DNA of 64,000 bases from Embleya sp045207655 (GTDB lineage Bacteria; Actinomycetota; Actinomycetes; Streptomycetales; Streptomycetaceae), in contig NZ_CP108785.1 in assembly GCF_045207655.1 (NCBI RefSeq), forward strand, positions 5,270,001 through 5,334,000, read 5' to 3'. The translations under genes and the position numbers were made by a program. The notes below the pieces were generated by a model. The model was given only the letters and a program-made list of their open reading frames with translations, ran no database searches and was not told the origin of the DNA. Position 1 is the stretch's first letter, and each line of letters starts with the position of its first letter. Positions 26,032-34,250 of this stretch are shown piece by piece.

Positions 26032-28656
26032 TCAGCCGTCGACGGATGGCGCATCGTCTGCGTCGAGGCCGCTACGTAGCCACCCCCACACCCGTTCGGC
26101 GCCGTCGTGGTCGTTTGCCTCCTCCCGGAATTGGGCGAGAGCCGTCAGTGCGTGGGTGTCTCCGGTGTCGGCGACTTCGCGAGCTAGACGTTCTGCGCCG
26201 TTGCGGTCACCCATCCTTTCCCGGGCCTGGACCAGGGAAAGCAGCCCGAGGGCACCGCCGTAGCCGAGGCTTGGGTGGTATGCGCGGTCGGGGAGCCGCG
26301 GATCGCCTGCTCTCCGGTTGGACGATCTGAGGAATCTTTCAAGCTGGGCGTTGACGACTTGCTGGTACAGGCGTTCGGCAGCATCGAGGTCGCCCGCCGC
26401 CTCCCGGATCCGACCCAGGGTTCCCAGCGCGTAGGTATTGCCGGCGTCCGCGGCCTGCCTATAGAGGCGTTCGGCGCCGTCGTGGTCGCCTGCCTCCTCC
26501 CGGATCTGGGCCAGGGTTGTCAGCGCGTAGGTATTGCCGGCGTCCGCGGCCTGCCTATAGAGGCGTTCGGCGCCGTCGTGGTCGCCTGCCTCGTACCGCA
26601 TCTGAGCAAGGGCTGACAGTGCGTCGCTGTCTCCGGCGTCGCTGGCTTCGTTGGCGAGGCGTTCGGCGCCGTTCAGGTCGCCCATCCCCACGCGCAGCAT
26701 GACCAGGCAATGCAGTGCGGAGATGTCTCCCGTACGGGCGGCCTTGCGGTACAGGCGTTCCGCGGCGGTGTGATTGCCCACGCGCTCCCACAGGTTCCCC
26801 AGGGCCTGTAGCGCGCCGGTGTGTCCGGCATCGGCGGCCTCGCGGTACCAGTGCTCGGCGCCTTCATGATCCCCAGCCTCATCCCGCAATTCGGCGAGGC
26901 TCATCAGTGCGCGTGGATCGCAGGTGTTCGCCGCCTTGTTGTAGAGGTGTTGGGCGTGGCGCAGTCGCAACCGAGCGCGCGCAGCGTCAGCGAGGTTGAG
27001 CAGGTCCTCGGTGGTGTGTGCGTGCTCGTGGGCGGCGTCCCAGAATGAGGCGCGTGGGCAGAAGCGTCTCCGGGCGTGGTGCGCGTGTTGTTCGAGGTAG
27101 TCGGCGAGGCGATAGGTCGGTTGGTCACCGCTGTCTCGGGTGGTGTCGCGGGTGCGTCGGCGGGGCCGGATGCGGGTCAGGGGTGCGGAGGCGCCGTGGA
27201 CGCGGGTGGTGGCGTAGGCGAGGGCCTGTTCGAACCAGTCGTCGGTGAGGGTGTCGGATTCGTGGTCGGTGAGGTAGGCGTCGGCTGCGTCCTCGAGGAA
27301 CGCCTGGCGCAGGGCGGGTCCGTGGCCGAGGCGGCGGGCGTCCATGGCGGCCTCGATCACCTCCCGTGCGCCGACCGGGGCGAGGTCGTAGCGCTTGAGC
27401 AACGCGAGTGCGCCAGCCAGGAATTGGGTCACACGCCCGCCGTCCCCACTCGCGAGGGCATCCGCCGGCCGCGGGTCCTCTCCGGCTCGGGCGCGCACCT
27501 CGTCCAAATCGGTGCCGGTGAACGCGTCGGGCACGCGCAGGTCGGTTCGGGTGAGCAGGGCCCGCGCCTGCGCGTGTGGGTCCGGGGCACCGGCGGAGGG
27601 GGAAGCGGTCAGGGCGTCCCAGTACGGGTCCGGCGACAACGTCGCCAACACGAATATCGGTGCGAGGGCGGGGTCGCGTAGGAGTTCGCGCACTTCCGCC
27701 GCGACGCGCTCGCCGACCTCGTCAGGTTCCAGGTAGAACTGGGCCTCGTTGAGCCACAGCACGGTGCGGGGCCTCACGGCGGACAGCTCGGCCAGGGTGG
27801 CCTCGGGTCGTCCCGGGGCGATCGGATGCCACAACCGCCAGCCGTTCGGCACGTGTTGGAGTGCTTCCCAGCAGGCGCGGGTCTTGCCGGTGGAGGACCC
27901 GGCCACCAGCGTGACCATCGTGCTCTCCCCGCCCGCCGCTCGTTCCACGGCCGCACGCAGGAGCCGGTCGTGGGCGCGGGGTACGTACACCGGCGGCACC
28001 GGTAGTGCCTTTCCGGTGTGTTCGGGTGCGTCGATTGCCTGGTGCACCTCAAGCGCGAACGGGTCCGTGAACTCGCGCACAGGCCGGCCTGCGGTTTCGG
28101 GTGCGCCGATCGTGCGGTGGAGCCCGGGACCGGTGAGGGTGCCGTGACCGGAGTCGATGGGGTCGCCCTGGTAGACGACCGTGGCGGCCCGGCCGTCGGC
28201 GTGGGCGCCAGGGTCGGGTTCGTCGACGTGGCCGGGCGCGGTGTGGCCGGGCGCGGTGTGGTCGGGACGCGTCCCGGGTGTGCTCGGGGAGGGGCGTCTC
28301 GCGCGGCGTTCGTTCTCGGCCAGTCTGCGGCGTTGCCGCCATTGCTCGGGTGGGGTGGGCTGCCGTCCGGGTGTGTGGTTGTCGGCGATCTTCTCCAAAT
28401 ACCCGAGGAGGAAGGCGAGTTGGGTGGAGCGTGCGGTGGGGGTGGAACGGCCGGTGAACCAGTCGCTGAGCGAGGCGGCCTTGAGGCGGATCGGTGGTTT
28501 GTGGGCCAGGCCCCGCCGGATCAGTTCGGCGTGTGCGGGGCTCCCGGCCGCCTGGTGGAGTTCGCGCAGGCATCGCGCGAAACACTCCACCGCAGACTCG
28601 CCCGCGTGGCTCTGCCCGCGGCTGTCGTCGCCGGCGCTTCGCTCGTCCGTCCCCAC
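26032..28656 (-). CDS. Regulatory NTPase with HTH-like N-terminus and TPR/Sel1 repeats
   Basis: 874 residues. Residues 20-95 resemble an Xre-type region (LRELHQAAG...SLSDWFTGRSTPT). A P-loop NTPase follows (VAGSSTGKTRA at about 252-260; Walker-B-like TVLWLNEAQ at about 300), then a helical region. From about residue 560 there are at least eight TPR/Sel1-like repeats of 30-32 residues (GDHDGAERLYRQAADAGN type). This layout fits STAND-like signalling proteins of Streptomyces, where repeats sense a ligand and the NTPase switches. It is a cytoplasmic, single-gene unit. Confidence 0.8.
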   Translation of the reverse strand: MGTDERSAGDDSRGQSHAGESAVECFARCLRELHQAAGSPAHAELIRRGLAHKPPIRLKAASLSDWFTGRSTPTARSTQLAFLLGYLEKIADNHTPGRQPTPPEQWRQRRRLAENERRARRPSPSTPGTRPDHTAPGHTAPGHVDEPDPGAHADGRAATVVYQGDPIDSGHGTLTGPGLHRTIGAPETAGRPVREFTDPFALEVHQAIDAPEHTGKALPVPPVYVPRAHDRLLRAAVERAAGGESTMVTLVAGSSTGKTRACWEALQHVPNGWRLWHPIAPGRPEATLAELSAVRPRTVLWLNEAQFYLEPDEVGERVAAEVRELLRDPALAPIFVLATLSPDPYWDALTASPSAGAPDPHAQARALLTRTDLRVPDAFTGTDLDEVRARAGEDPRPADALASGDGGRVTQFLAGALALLKRYDLAPVGAREVIEAAMDARRLGHGPALRQAFLEDAADAYLTDHESDTLTDDWFEQALAYATTRVHGASAPLTRIRPRRRTRDTTRDSGDQPTYRLADYLEQHAHHARRRFCPRASFWDAAHEHAHTTEDLLNLADAARARLRLRHAQHLYNKAANTCDPRALMSLAELRDEAGDHEGAEHWYREAADAGHTGALQALGNLWERVGNHTAAERLYRKAARTGDISALHCLVMLRVGMGDLNGAERLANEASDAGDSDALSALAQMRYEAGDHDGAERLYRQAADAGNTYALTTLAQIREEAGDHDGAERLYRQAADAGNTYALGTLGRIREAAGDLDAAERLYQQVVNAQLERFLRSSNRRAGDPRLPDRAYHPSLGYGGALGLLSLVQARERMGDRNGAERLAREVADTGDTHALTALAQFREEANDHDGAERVWGWLRSGLDADDAPSVDG
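26427..26620 (-). repeat. 96-bp direct repeat inside TPR gene
   Basis: Two adjacent 96-bp (32-codon) units are nearly identical at DNA level, for example gtaggtattg at 26431 and at 26527. They encode neighbouring TPRs, so this is a recent unit duplication. Confidence 0.7.
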
Positions 28657-28858
28657 TCACGCCCCCCGGCCTGTGTCTTCGGTCCGAATACGGACCGAAT
28701 CCCTTCCCGGGGACCTGCGGATTCCCGGGGTGACCAGAGTAGGGATCGTTCGGGCCGGTCACCGTCCGATCGCCGAACACACCGCTGTCCGGGCCTCATG
28801 GGCTCCTGACACCGGGCGGCCCGACATCGAGGGCGCCCGACCGGACTCGGGAGATGAC

Positions 28859-29023
28859 ATGACCGACACCACCCCCACCCGCATCCCCGCGGCCCGCAGG
28901 CGCGTCCACGCCTGGATCGTCCGTGCCGCCCGTACGGCCGCCTCCCATGCGGTTCGCGGGATTGCCTCGGGCGCGGGGCGCGCTGCCGGGGGATGGCTCG
29001 TGTGGTGGCTCCTCCACCACTGA
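28859..29023 (+). CDS. Small protein (54 aa) with amphipathic/hydrophobic C-terminus
   Basis: MTDTTPTRIPAARRRVHAW... continues as an Arg/Ala-rich helix and ends in GGWLVWWLLHH. GGGAGA lies just upstream of the ATG and codons end in G/C. It is divergent from the TPR/NTPase gene (about 200 bases between starts) and followed by a hairpin at 29050. Family not recognised; a membrane-active peptide or membrane-associated regulator is possible. Confidence 0.5.
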   Translation: MTDTTPTRIPAARRRVHAWIVRAARTAASHAVRGIASGAGRAAGGWLVWWLLHH

Positions 29024-29040
29024 ACCCCGCCCGCCCGGAC

Positions 29041-29220
29041 TCGAAGGACGGCTCCGATCGCGCGTTGCCGCAGCCGGAGCCGATTCCCTCGTCTCCGTCG
29101 CGGGGCACAGCCCGCACAACACGCCACGAGGCGATAAGTGTGGACCCCGCGAAGGGCACCCGCCCACCGTTGCATCAACCCGACCCCCGGCGCGCGCACT
29201 TCACCCGAACGAGACGAACG
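29041..29220 (+). repeat. Dispersed repeat, copy A (core only)
   Basis: About 180 bases similar to parts of 33706-33885 and 54724-54900: a hairpin, then GGGGCACAGCCCGCAC, a CACGAGGCGA block, TGTGGAC-CCGCGAAGG and CGAACGAGACGAAC. The hairpin is 29050-29081 (GGCTCCG/CGGAGCC arms, CGTTGC loop kept). It follows the 54-residue gene and may act as its terminator. Confidence 0.65.
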
Positions 29221-29350
29221 TGCACGTCGAACGTGTTGTGGGACGTGAACCTGTCGGTGTGGTGGACCGCAGGCCGCTCAGCGTGACCCCGGGCCCGTCG
29301 CGGCGTTCGCGGATCGGACGGTGGAAATTCCGAGGAAGGGCGGGGAGCCG

Positions 29351-29512
29351 ATGGCGAATGCGTATGCGCGGGGTGCGGTGGTGGAGGCTGTCGTGGTTCG
29401 CCACCGCCCGTTCGGGGTGATGGTCGACATGCCCAACGGGGAGGCCGGTTCGTGGTCCTGGGGCCGCACCGCTCCCGGAAAGCTCCGACCCGCAACTGCG
29501 CCTGGGCTCTGA
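29351..29512 (+). CDS. Short S1-like RNA-binding ORF, probably truncated
   Basis: 53 residues beginning MANAYARGAVVEAVVVRHRP, then FGVMVDMPNGE. This looks like the first strands of an S1/OB domain (GxVxxxxxFGVxVD). GGGGAG sits 4 bases upstream of the ATG. After about residue 35 the sequence no longer fits; another frame carries LRLGSDPDIVGAIKNP to a stop at about 29546, so an indel is likely. Confidence 0.4.
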   Translation: MANAYARGAVVEAVVVRHRPFGVMVDMPNGEAGSWSWGRTAPGKLRPATAPGL

Positions 29513-29628
29513 CCCGGACATCGTCGGCGCCATCAAAAACCCGTGAACGCACCCGCTGCGCCGGGTGGAGGGTGGTTGGCCTGCGGTGCCCCTGTGTTTC
29601 TGTTCGGTTGCCGTTCGGGCGCGTGGGT

Positions 29629-29871
29629 TCAGATGGGGATGATGTGCAGGACGGTGACGGTGAGGATGTTGCCGTGGATCATGTAGGCCACGATCACGGG
29701 TCCGAACGCGGCGGTGCGGCGGTCGGGGTCTTTGCCCTCGGGGGCGGTGCCGCGTCGGTAGGGGTCGTCGGCGATGTCGGAGATGCCGCGGTCGAAGGCC
29801 TGCCTCTGGGTGGGGGTGCGGTGGCCGTAGGTGTTGCGGGCCTCGTTGGTGAGCTGGACTCGGTAGCTCAC
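29629..29871 (-). CDS. ParE/RelE-type toxin
   Basis: 80 residues: SYRVQLTNEARNTY, a helix AFDRGISDIADDPYRRG, then strands TAAFGPVIVAYMIHGNILTV. This is the short RelE/ParE fold of mRNA interferases or gyrase poisons. The GTG overlaps the antitoxin stop (GTGA), the usual tight coupling of type II pairs with the antitoxin first. Which target it attacks cannot be told from the sequence. Confidence 0.75.
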   Translation of the reverse strand: MSYRVQLTNEARNTYGHRTPTQRQAFDRGISDIADDPYRRGTAPEGKDPDRRTAAFGPVIVAYMIHGNILTVTVLHIIPI

Positions 29872-30122
29872 CGCACCGGTGTTCCGTCCCGGTTGAACAT
29901 GCCGTCGAAGTCGCCCGCCTCCACTCGTGCGATCGCCGCGTCCGCGTCCTCGCGCGCCTCGACCGGCAGCGCCCACACCGCCGCGACCTGCGTCAACTGC
30001 GCGATCGGGGTGCTTCCGATCACCGCGTCGAACTCCGCGCGCCTGTCGACCGGTAGCGCCTCGCGGATCTCGTCCAGTGTTCTCGGGAGCGCGACCACCT
30101 TGCCGCGCACCACCGTCGTCAT
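29868..30122 (-). CDS. Antitoxin partner of the ParE/RelE-type toxin
   Basis: 84 residues: MTTVVRGKVVALPRTLDEIR, then acidic helices (VDRRAEFDAVIGS, REDADAAIARVEAGDFD). Size, charge and position directly before the toxin, with a GTGA overlap, support the role; it resembles short DUF6247-type antitoxins. GGAG precedes the ATG. A longer reading would join it to the broken integrase upstream; that join is an artefact of the integrase frameshift. Confidence 0.65.
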   Translation of the reverse strand: MTTVVRGKVVALPRTLDEIREALPVDRRAEFDAVIGSTPIAQLTQVAAVWALPVEAREDADAAIARVEAGDFDGMFNRDGTPVR

Positions 30123-30264
30123 CGGCTCCACCGCACACTCCCCATTCCCGGACGTCTCGTCCTCCCCAGTGTGAACCGCACGCAGTGCCTGGACTATGTG
30201 AAGCGTGTGCGCGCCGGTGGCGTGAAGACCGCATCGGGGCGGCAGATCCCCGAGACGCATGAGG

Positions 30265-31898
30265 CGCCCGCCAGAGTGTGGCGAGCCTGGTGGGGGACGT
30301 AGTGGCCGAGGTCCATGGTGTCCACCCAGGGCCGGAACCGGCTGTAGAACCACTGATGGGTCAGTGACACGGTCCCGTCCTGGCTGCGGTGGATCGTGGG
30401 AAACAGAGCCAGCGCGGCTGCGTTGGGCGCCGGTCGGTCGGTAGCCGTAGCGGGCGGTGAAGCGGTCCAGGGTCTTGCGCCGGCGTTCGGCGAGGAGCTC
30501 GTAGAGCCGTTCGGGTATGCGGATTGCGGCGTCGTGGTTGCCGACCTTGGTCTGGTCGTGCCAGAACATCGCCAGGCCGCCGTAGCGGCCGATGCAGTCC
30601 CACCGCACCTTGATCACCTCTCCGATGCGACGGCCGGTGGTGACGGTGGTCTCCCAGATATCGCGGACGCCATTGTCGTGAGCGTCGTAGGTGGCGGCGA
30701 GTTCCGCCGGATTCGCCTCGTCGGCCAGGGCCAGGGCGACTTCGTCGGGGAAGGGACGGCGCGCGGTCCGGCCGGTGGTGGCGCCGGCTGTCGGGAACGC
30801 GATGATGAACTCTCTCTTCAGGCCGAGCCGTTCCGCGGCGCCGGTGTCGAGTGCCTCGCGCATCAGCTTGCGCACGGCGTTGAACACGACCGACCGGGTG
30901 ACGGTGGTGACGACGCTCGCGGTCCCGTCCGGCCGCTTGATGGCCGGCGAAGGGAGCCCTTCGCGCTCGCGGTGGCGCTGGTCGGCGACGAAACGCTGGG
31001 CGTGTTCTTCCCGCGGAACCGCAGGGTCGTGGCCACCGCCACGCGCCTCGACTTCCAGGAAGGTTCCCGGCTCGACGGAGGCCCGGCGAAGGTCGTCGAC
31101 CGGGCCGGCCGAGCGGGGACAGCGCGGTGACCGCAACAGGTCCGCCACGTGGTCCCAGGTCAGATCCCGCAGCCGGCGCTGCGGAATGCCGCTCAGGTCG
31201 ATGTGGCTCATCCGGTGCGGGAACAGCACCCCGAAGTGCTCGGTCTCGAGGAAGCCGGCGTCCTTGGCCTCCTGCGGGGTGAAGTAGACCAACCGCAGCT
31301 CGTGCAGGATCTCCTCGGCGATCGCCCCGGTGAACGCGGCCGAACCGCCGGTCCCGAACTCGAAGTCGACCAGCGAGTTCACTTCCAGCGTGCGGCATGT
31401 GGTCACCAGCGACCGGATCCAGCCCAGATCCCACCGACTGGGCCGGGCTCGGCGGGTGTGGACGAACAGACCCCACTGGATCTCGGCCCGCACCAGGGGC
31501 CGCAGCCCGCCCAGATTGATCTGCCCCGGCCAGTGATGTGCCGGAACGGCAGCACACCAGCGCCGGAACGCCGCCTGGTCGCCGTAATCGATCGGGACCG
31601 GCTTTCCGAACTTCTCGTATCGCGGCCACCAGTTGCTCGGCATCGCGGCCTTGCCGGGCCTGCCGTCACGGCGGTAGCGGCTGCCGTGCCATGAGCACGG
31701 CCCCAGCGGGGAGTCGGCCGGACTCGGGCAGACGACCGCGCCGCAGGGCCCGTAGCCGGGATACGCCTGTTTGCCGGACACCCACGAGGCGAAGGCCGCG
31801 CTGTCGGCGCCCCCGCTCTTCCACGAGCTCAGATGCCGTTGACACAGGCGCAGTTCACTGTGTGCCGCAGGCCGCTCAGGGCAGATCCGGCAAGCCAT
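30265..31898 (-). pseudogene. Tyrosine recombinase/integrase, frameshifted and missing its C-terminus
   Basis: The N-terminus has Cys/His-rich motifs (CRICPERPA, CQRHL) as in large transposon integrases. The catalytic Arg region is in TTVTTGRRIGEVIKVRW. Near 30440 the frame breaks; the next frame carries ALALFPTIHRSQDGTVSLTH and the HxxR box in VPHQARHTLA, then stops matching at about 30265. The expected downstream His and Tyr nucleophile are absent. The toxin-antitoxin genes lie just beyond the break. Confidence 0.75.
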
Positions 31899-32206
31899 TT
31901 CCTCTGCCCCGACATGTGTGAGTGGTCGTTGGTTGTGGGGTTTGGTGGGGTGTGTGGGCTGGGGTTTCGCTGTCGTGTCGGGATGGTTTTCGGGTGTGTA
32001 GGTGTGGCGGGCCTGGTTTTCGGGGTGTGGGGTGGGGTGTCGGTGGGTTCGACGGGGTTGTGAGCTGGGGTTTTCTCACTTCTGTTGGATTTAGCGGATG
32101 TTGTGGGATGTACTGAGATTTTGTGCAGTTCGGATGGGAATGCCGTAGGCAGCGGTTGCCCGCCCTGTTTGCCGGGCGGTTGGGGATCGGCCCCGGGGCG
32201 GGGTTT
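31899..32206. other. G/T-rich, low-GC intergenic stretch
   Basis: From about 31918 to 32130 the plus strand is extremely G- and T-rich and poor in C and A, with runs such as GGGGTTT and TGTGGGGT repeated. This is unlike any other part of the window. It separates the broken integrase and tniQ genes and has no ORF. It may be a transposon end, a promoter region or an R-loop-prone tract. Confidence 0.5.
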
Positions 32207-33103
32207 TCAGGGTCGGGTGTGGTGGGTCCAGGCCCGCAGGAAGTCGTCGGGTCCGGGCGCGAGGCGTGCGAGTTCGAGTGTGTGGGCGGTGTGTTCGAGG
32301 AACGCGGTCACGGCCGGGTGCCGGTCGGGCCGGGGGTGTCGCCGTTGGGTGTGTGCGAGCGAGGGCGCGGACGAGGTGACCGTTTCGGGATACACGATCA
32401 CGGGCCGGGCGGTGAGTTCCCGGGAACTGTCCTGCGCGGCCGTGTGGTCTCGGTTGAAGGTGGCCAGGCGGTGTCCTCGTGCCCGCCACCGGCCGGTGAG
32501 ATACAACCGGTGGTCGTTGCCGGCGCGTGACGATCGACGACGCCCACGTGTAAGCGGTGTTCGCGTTCGGCCGGCGCCCGAGCCTGCGGTGTTCCCGGTG
32601 TGTGTGGGCGAGTTCGGGCAGCCCCCGGGTGTCCAGGAGCCGCGGCCGGGGCCCGCCGGCGCTCCAACACCGGTGCCGCGGGCACCACACCCGATGGGCG
32701 GGCAGGTACACCCGTGTCCGTGCGGTGGCGCCATGGGTGTGTCGCAGGGTGCACCACGGGCACGCCCATGAGGGTTGTTCCCGGGGGTCGAGGCGGTGCC
32801 ACACGGCGATGGCGGCCCCGGTCGCCCCGACGGCGTCCGGTGTTCGGGCCGGGTGCCCGTCCCGGGCCGTTCGAGGCGGGGGAGCGCTCGCTTCAGGTGG
32901 TGGTGGGGGACTCGGGCGAACGCGGCGAGGCGCCGTTGTGCTGCCGGGTCGAGGTGGATCTCGGTCGTGTCGGTGTCGCCGGCGCCTCGCGTGCCCGAGG
33001 TGGCGATGCCGATGCCGTTCAGGAGGTCGGGCGCTCTCTGCCGGTACGTCGCCGCGACGCAGCCGAGCCAGGAGGCGGTGGACTCGTAGGGCAGGGGCGC
33101 CAC
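32207..33103 (-). pseudogene. TniQ-like transposition protein, frameshifted
   Basis: The N-terminus VAPLPYESTASWLGCVAATY is typical TniQ/TnsD. The middle (GAAIAVWHRLDPREQPSWACP, with Cys/His zinc ligands WACPWCTLRH and WCPRHR) lies in another frame, and the C-terminal part (RLYLTGRWRARGHRLATFN...) is back in the first. Two indels are therefore present. TniQ proteins choose target sites in Tn7/Tn5053-type transposition. A GTG at 33188 would give a longer N-terminus in a different frame. Confidence 0.7.
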
Positions 33104-33184
33104 ACGGAACGCGTCCGGTCGTGTGCCGGTCCGGGTCCTGCCCCGCGGGTTCGCGGCCGGGCCCCGCCGGTTGGTTCCGTCGCG

Positions 33185-33418
33185 TCACGGGAGTCCTCCC
33201 GACCCCGACCCCGACCCCGGGGCCAGGCCGGTCCCGGTCGTGTTCACATGGCGTGTCGGCGTGTCGGCCGCCGGTGCGGACGCGCCTGGTGACGCGGGGG
33301 CGGTAGTGGTGATCTTCTCGGTGCCGTCGAGGATCGCTGCGATCGCGGCCTGGCGTACCAGGCGGGCCAGGCTGCCGAGCGATGTGCCGCCGCCTCGAAC
33401 CCCTGCTCCAAGGCCCAC
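33185..33418 (-). pseudogene. TniB-like AAA ATPase, C-terminal scrap
   Basis: Only the last helices survive: GTSLGSLARLVRQAAIAAIL, DGTEKITT, then a Pro/Gly-rich tail. These resemble the end of TniB/TnsC ATPases, which sit upstream of tniQ in such transposons. The Walker motifs and the rest are missing; the upstream sequence has changed to the dispersed repeat region. Confidence 0.55.
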
Positions 33419-33429
33419 CGAACCCCGCG

Positions 33430-33660
33430 ATGGAACCGATCAACCGCACCCTGAACACCAACCTGGACGCCTTCGTCCTCGAACGCCTCGAAGGCCTTCA
33501 CACGTGTGGCCACCGCGTCGGCCTCAACGACCTGGTCCCCGGCCTGCTGCGCCCGGACATCGACCCGCAACTCCTGGCGACCATGAACCTGTTGTTCGAC
33601 CGACGGATCGTGACTATCGCGGACCGGATCCGGCGCGGCGAGTCGACCCGAACCCGTCCA
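33430..33660 (+). pseudogene. Unrecognised gene fragment shared with 54490-54669
   Basis: From ATG 33430 the plus strand reads MEPINRTLNTNLDAF..., then ERLEGLHTCGHRVGLNDLV and PQLLATMNLLFDRRI, with G/C-ending codons. The same region at 54490-54669 ends properly in RRGGSA and a stop. Here the stop codon is changed (TGA to CGA) and the frame runs on into repeat sequence. Function unknown. Confidence 0.4.
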
Positions 33661-34075
33661 CGGGCGAGACGGCCCTCCCCTCCGCCGGATCGTCCGCGCG
33701 ACGAACGGGAAGGGCTCCGGCCGCGCGTTGCCGCGGCCGGAGCCCTTCCCCGTCGACCCGCGCGAGGCACAGCCCGCACGACACGCCACGAGGCGAGATG
33801 TGTGGACTCCGCGAAGGACACCCACCCACACTTACACCCTCCCGGCCCCCGTCGCGGGCGGTTCACCGGAACGAGACGAACACCGTCGTCGGACGCCGGA
33901 TCCCGCCGCGATCCTTCGCGTCGATCAGCAGGCAGCTGCACGGTGATGTGGCCGGTTCAGTCGAGGTGTCGCCGAGGGTTCTCATCGGTGAGAGCACGAG
34001 GGTCGGGGCCGACCAGGGCGAACCGCATTCCGTCGCCGGCACACCCACGAGAACTCCGTCCACCGCATCCCGAGC
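33490..34075 (+). repeat. Dispersed repeat, copy B
   Basis: About 580 bases clearly similar to 54505-55115, starting at GAAGGCCT-CACACGTGTGG and ending at CCGCATCCCGAG. It contains the hairpin 33712-33745: 14-bp perfect arms GGGCTCCGGCCGCG / CGCGGCCGGAGCCC around the loop CGTTGC. Confidence 0.75.
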
Positions 34076-34225
34076 GCGGTGAGCGCCTCGGCGCGCTCCG
34101 GCGCCCAAGCAGGCTGTCGTTGGCGTGCGTTGGCCAGCGCCACACCCAACTTCGCCGCATGCGCCTCACCACCCGCCTCGACGATCTCCACGTGCTTCGA
34201 CCCTGGACGATTGGAGTCGCCCCCT
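34040..34225 (-). pseudogene. Helicase-associated-domain protein, C-terminal remnant
   Basis: On the minus strand RPGSKHVEIV, then AKLGVALANARQRQPAWAPERA and ALGMRW match the repeated helicase-associated domain at the C-terminus of actinomycete SF2 helicases. The upstream part is absent. In the related repeat at 55108 the same ending is followed by a TAG stop; here the stop is lost. Confidence 0.5.
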
Positions 34226-34250
34226 TGTCGAGGGTGGGGTGGGGAAAAAG

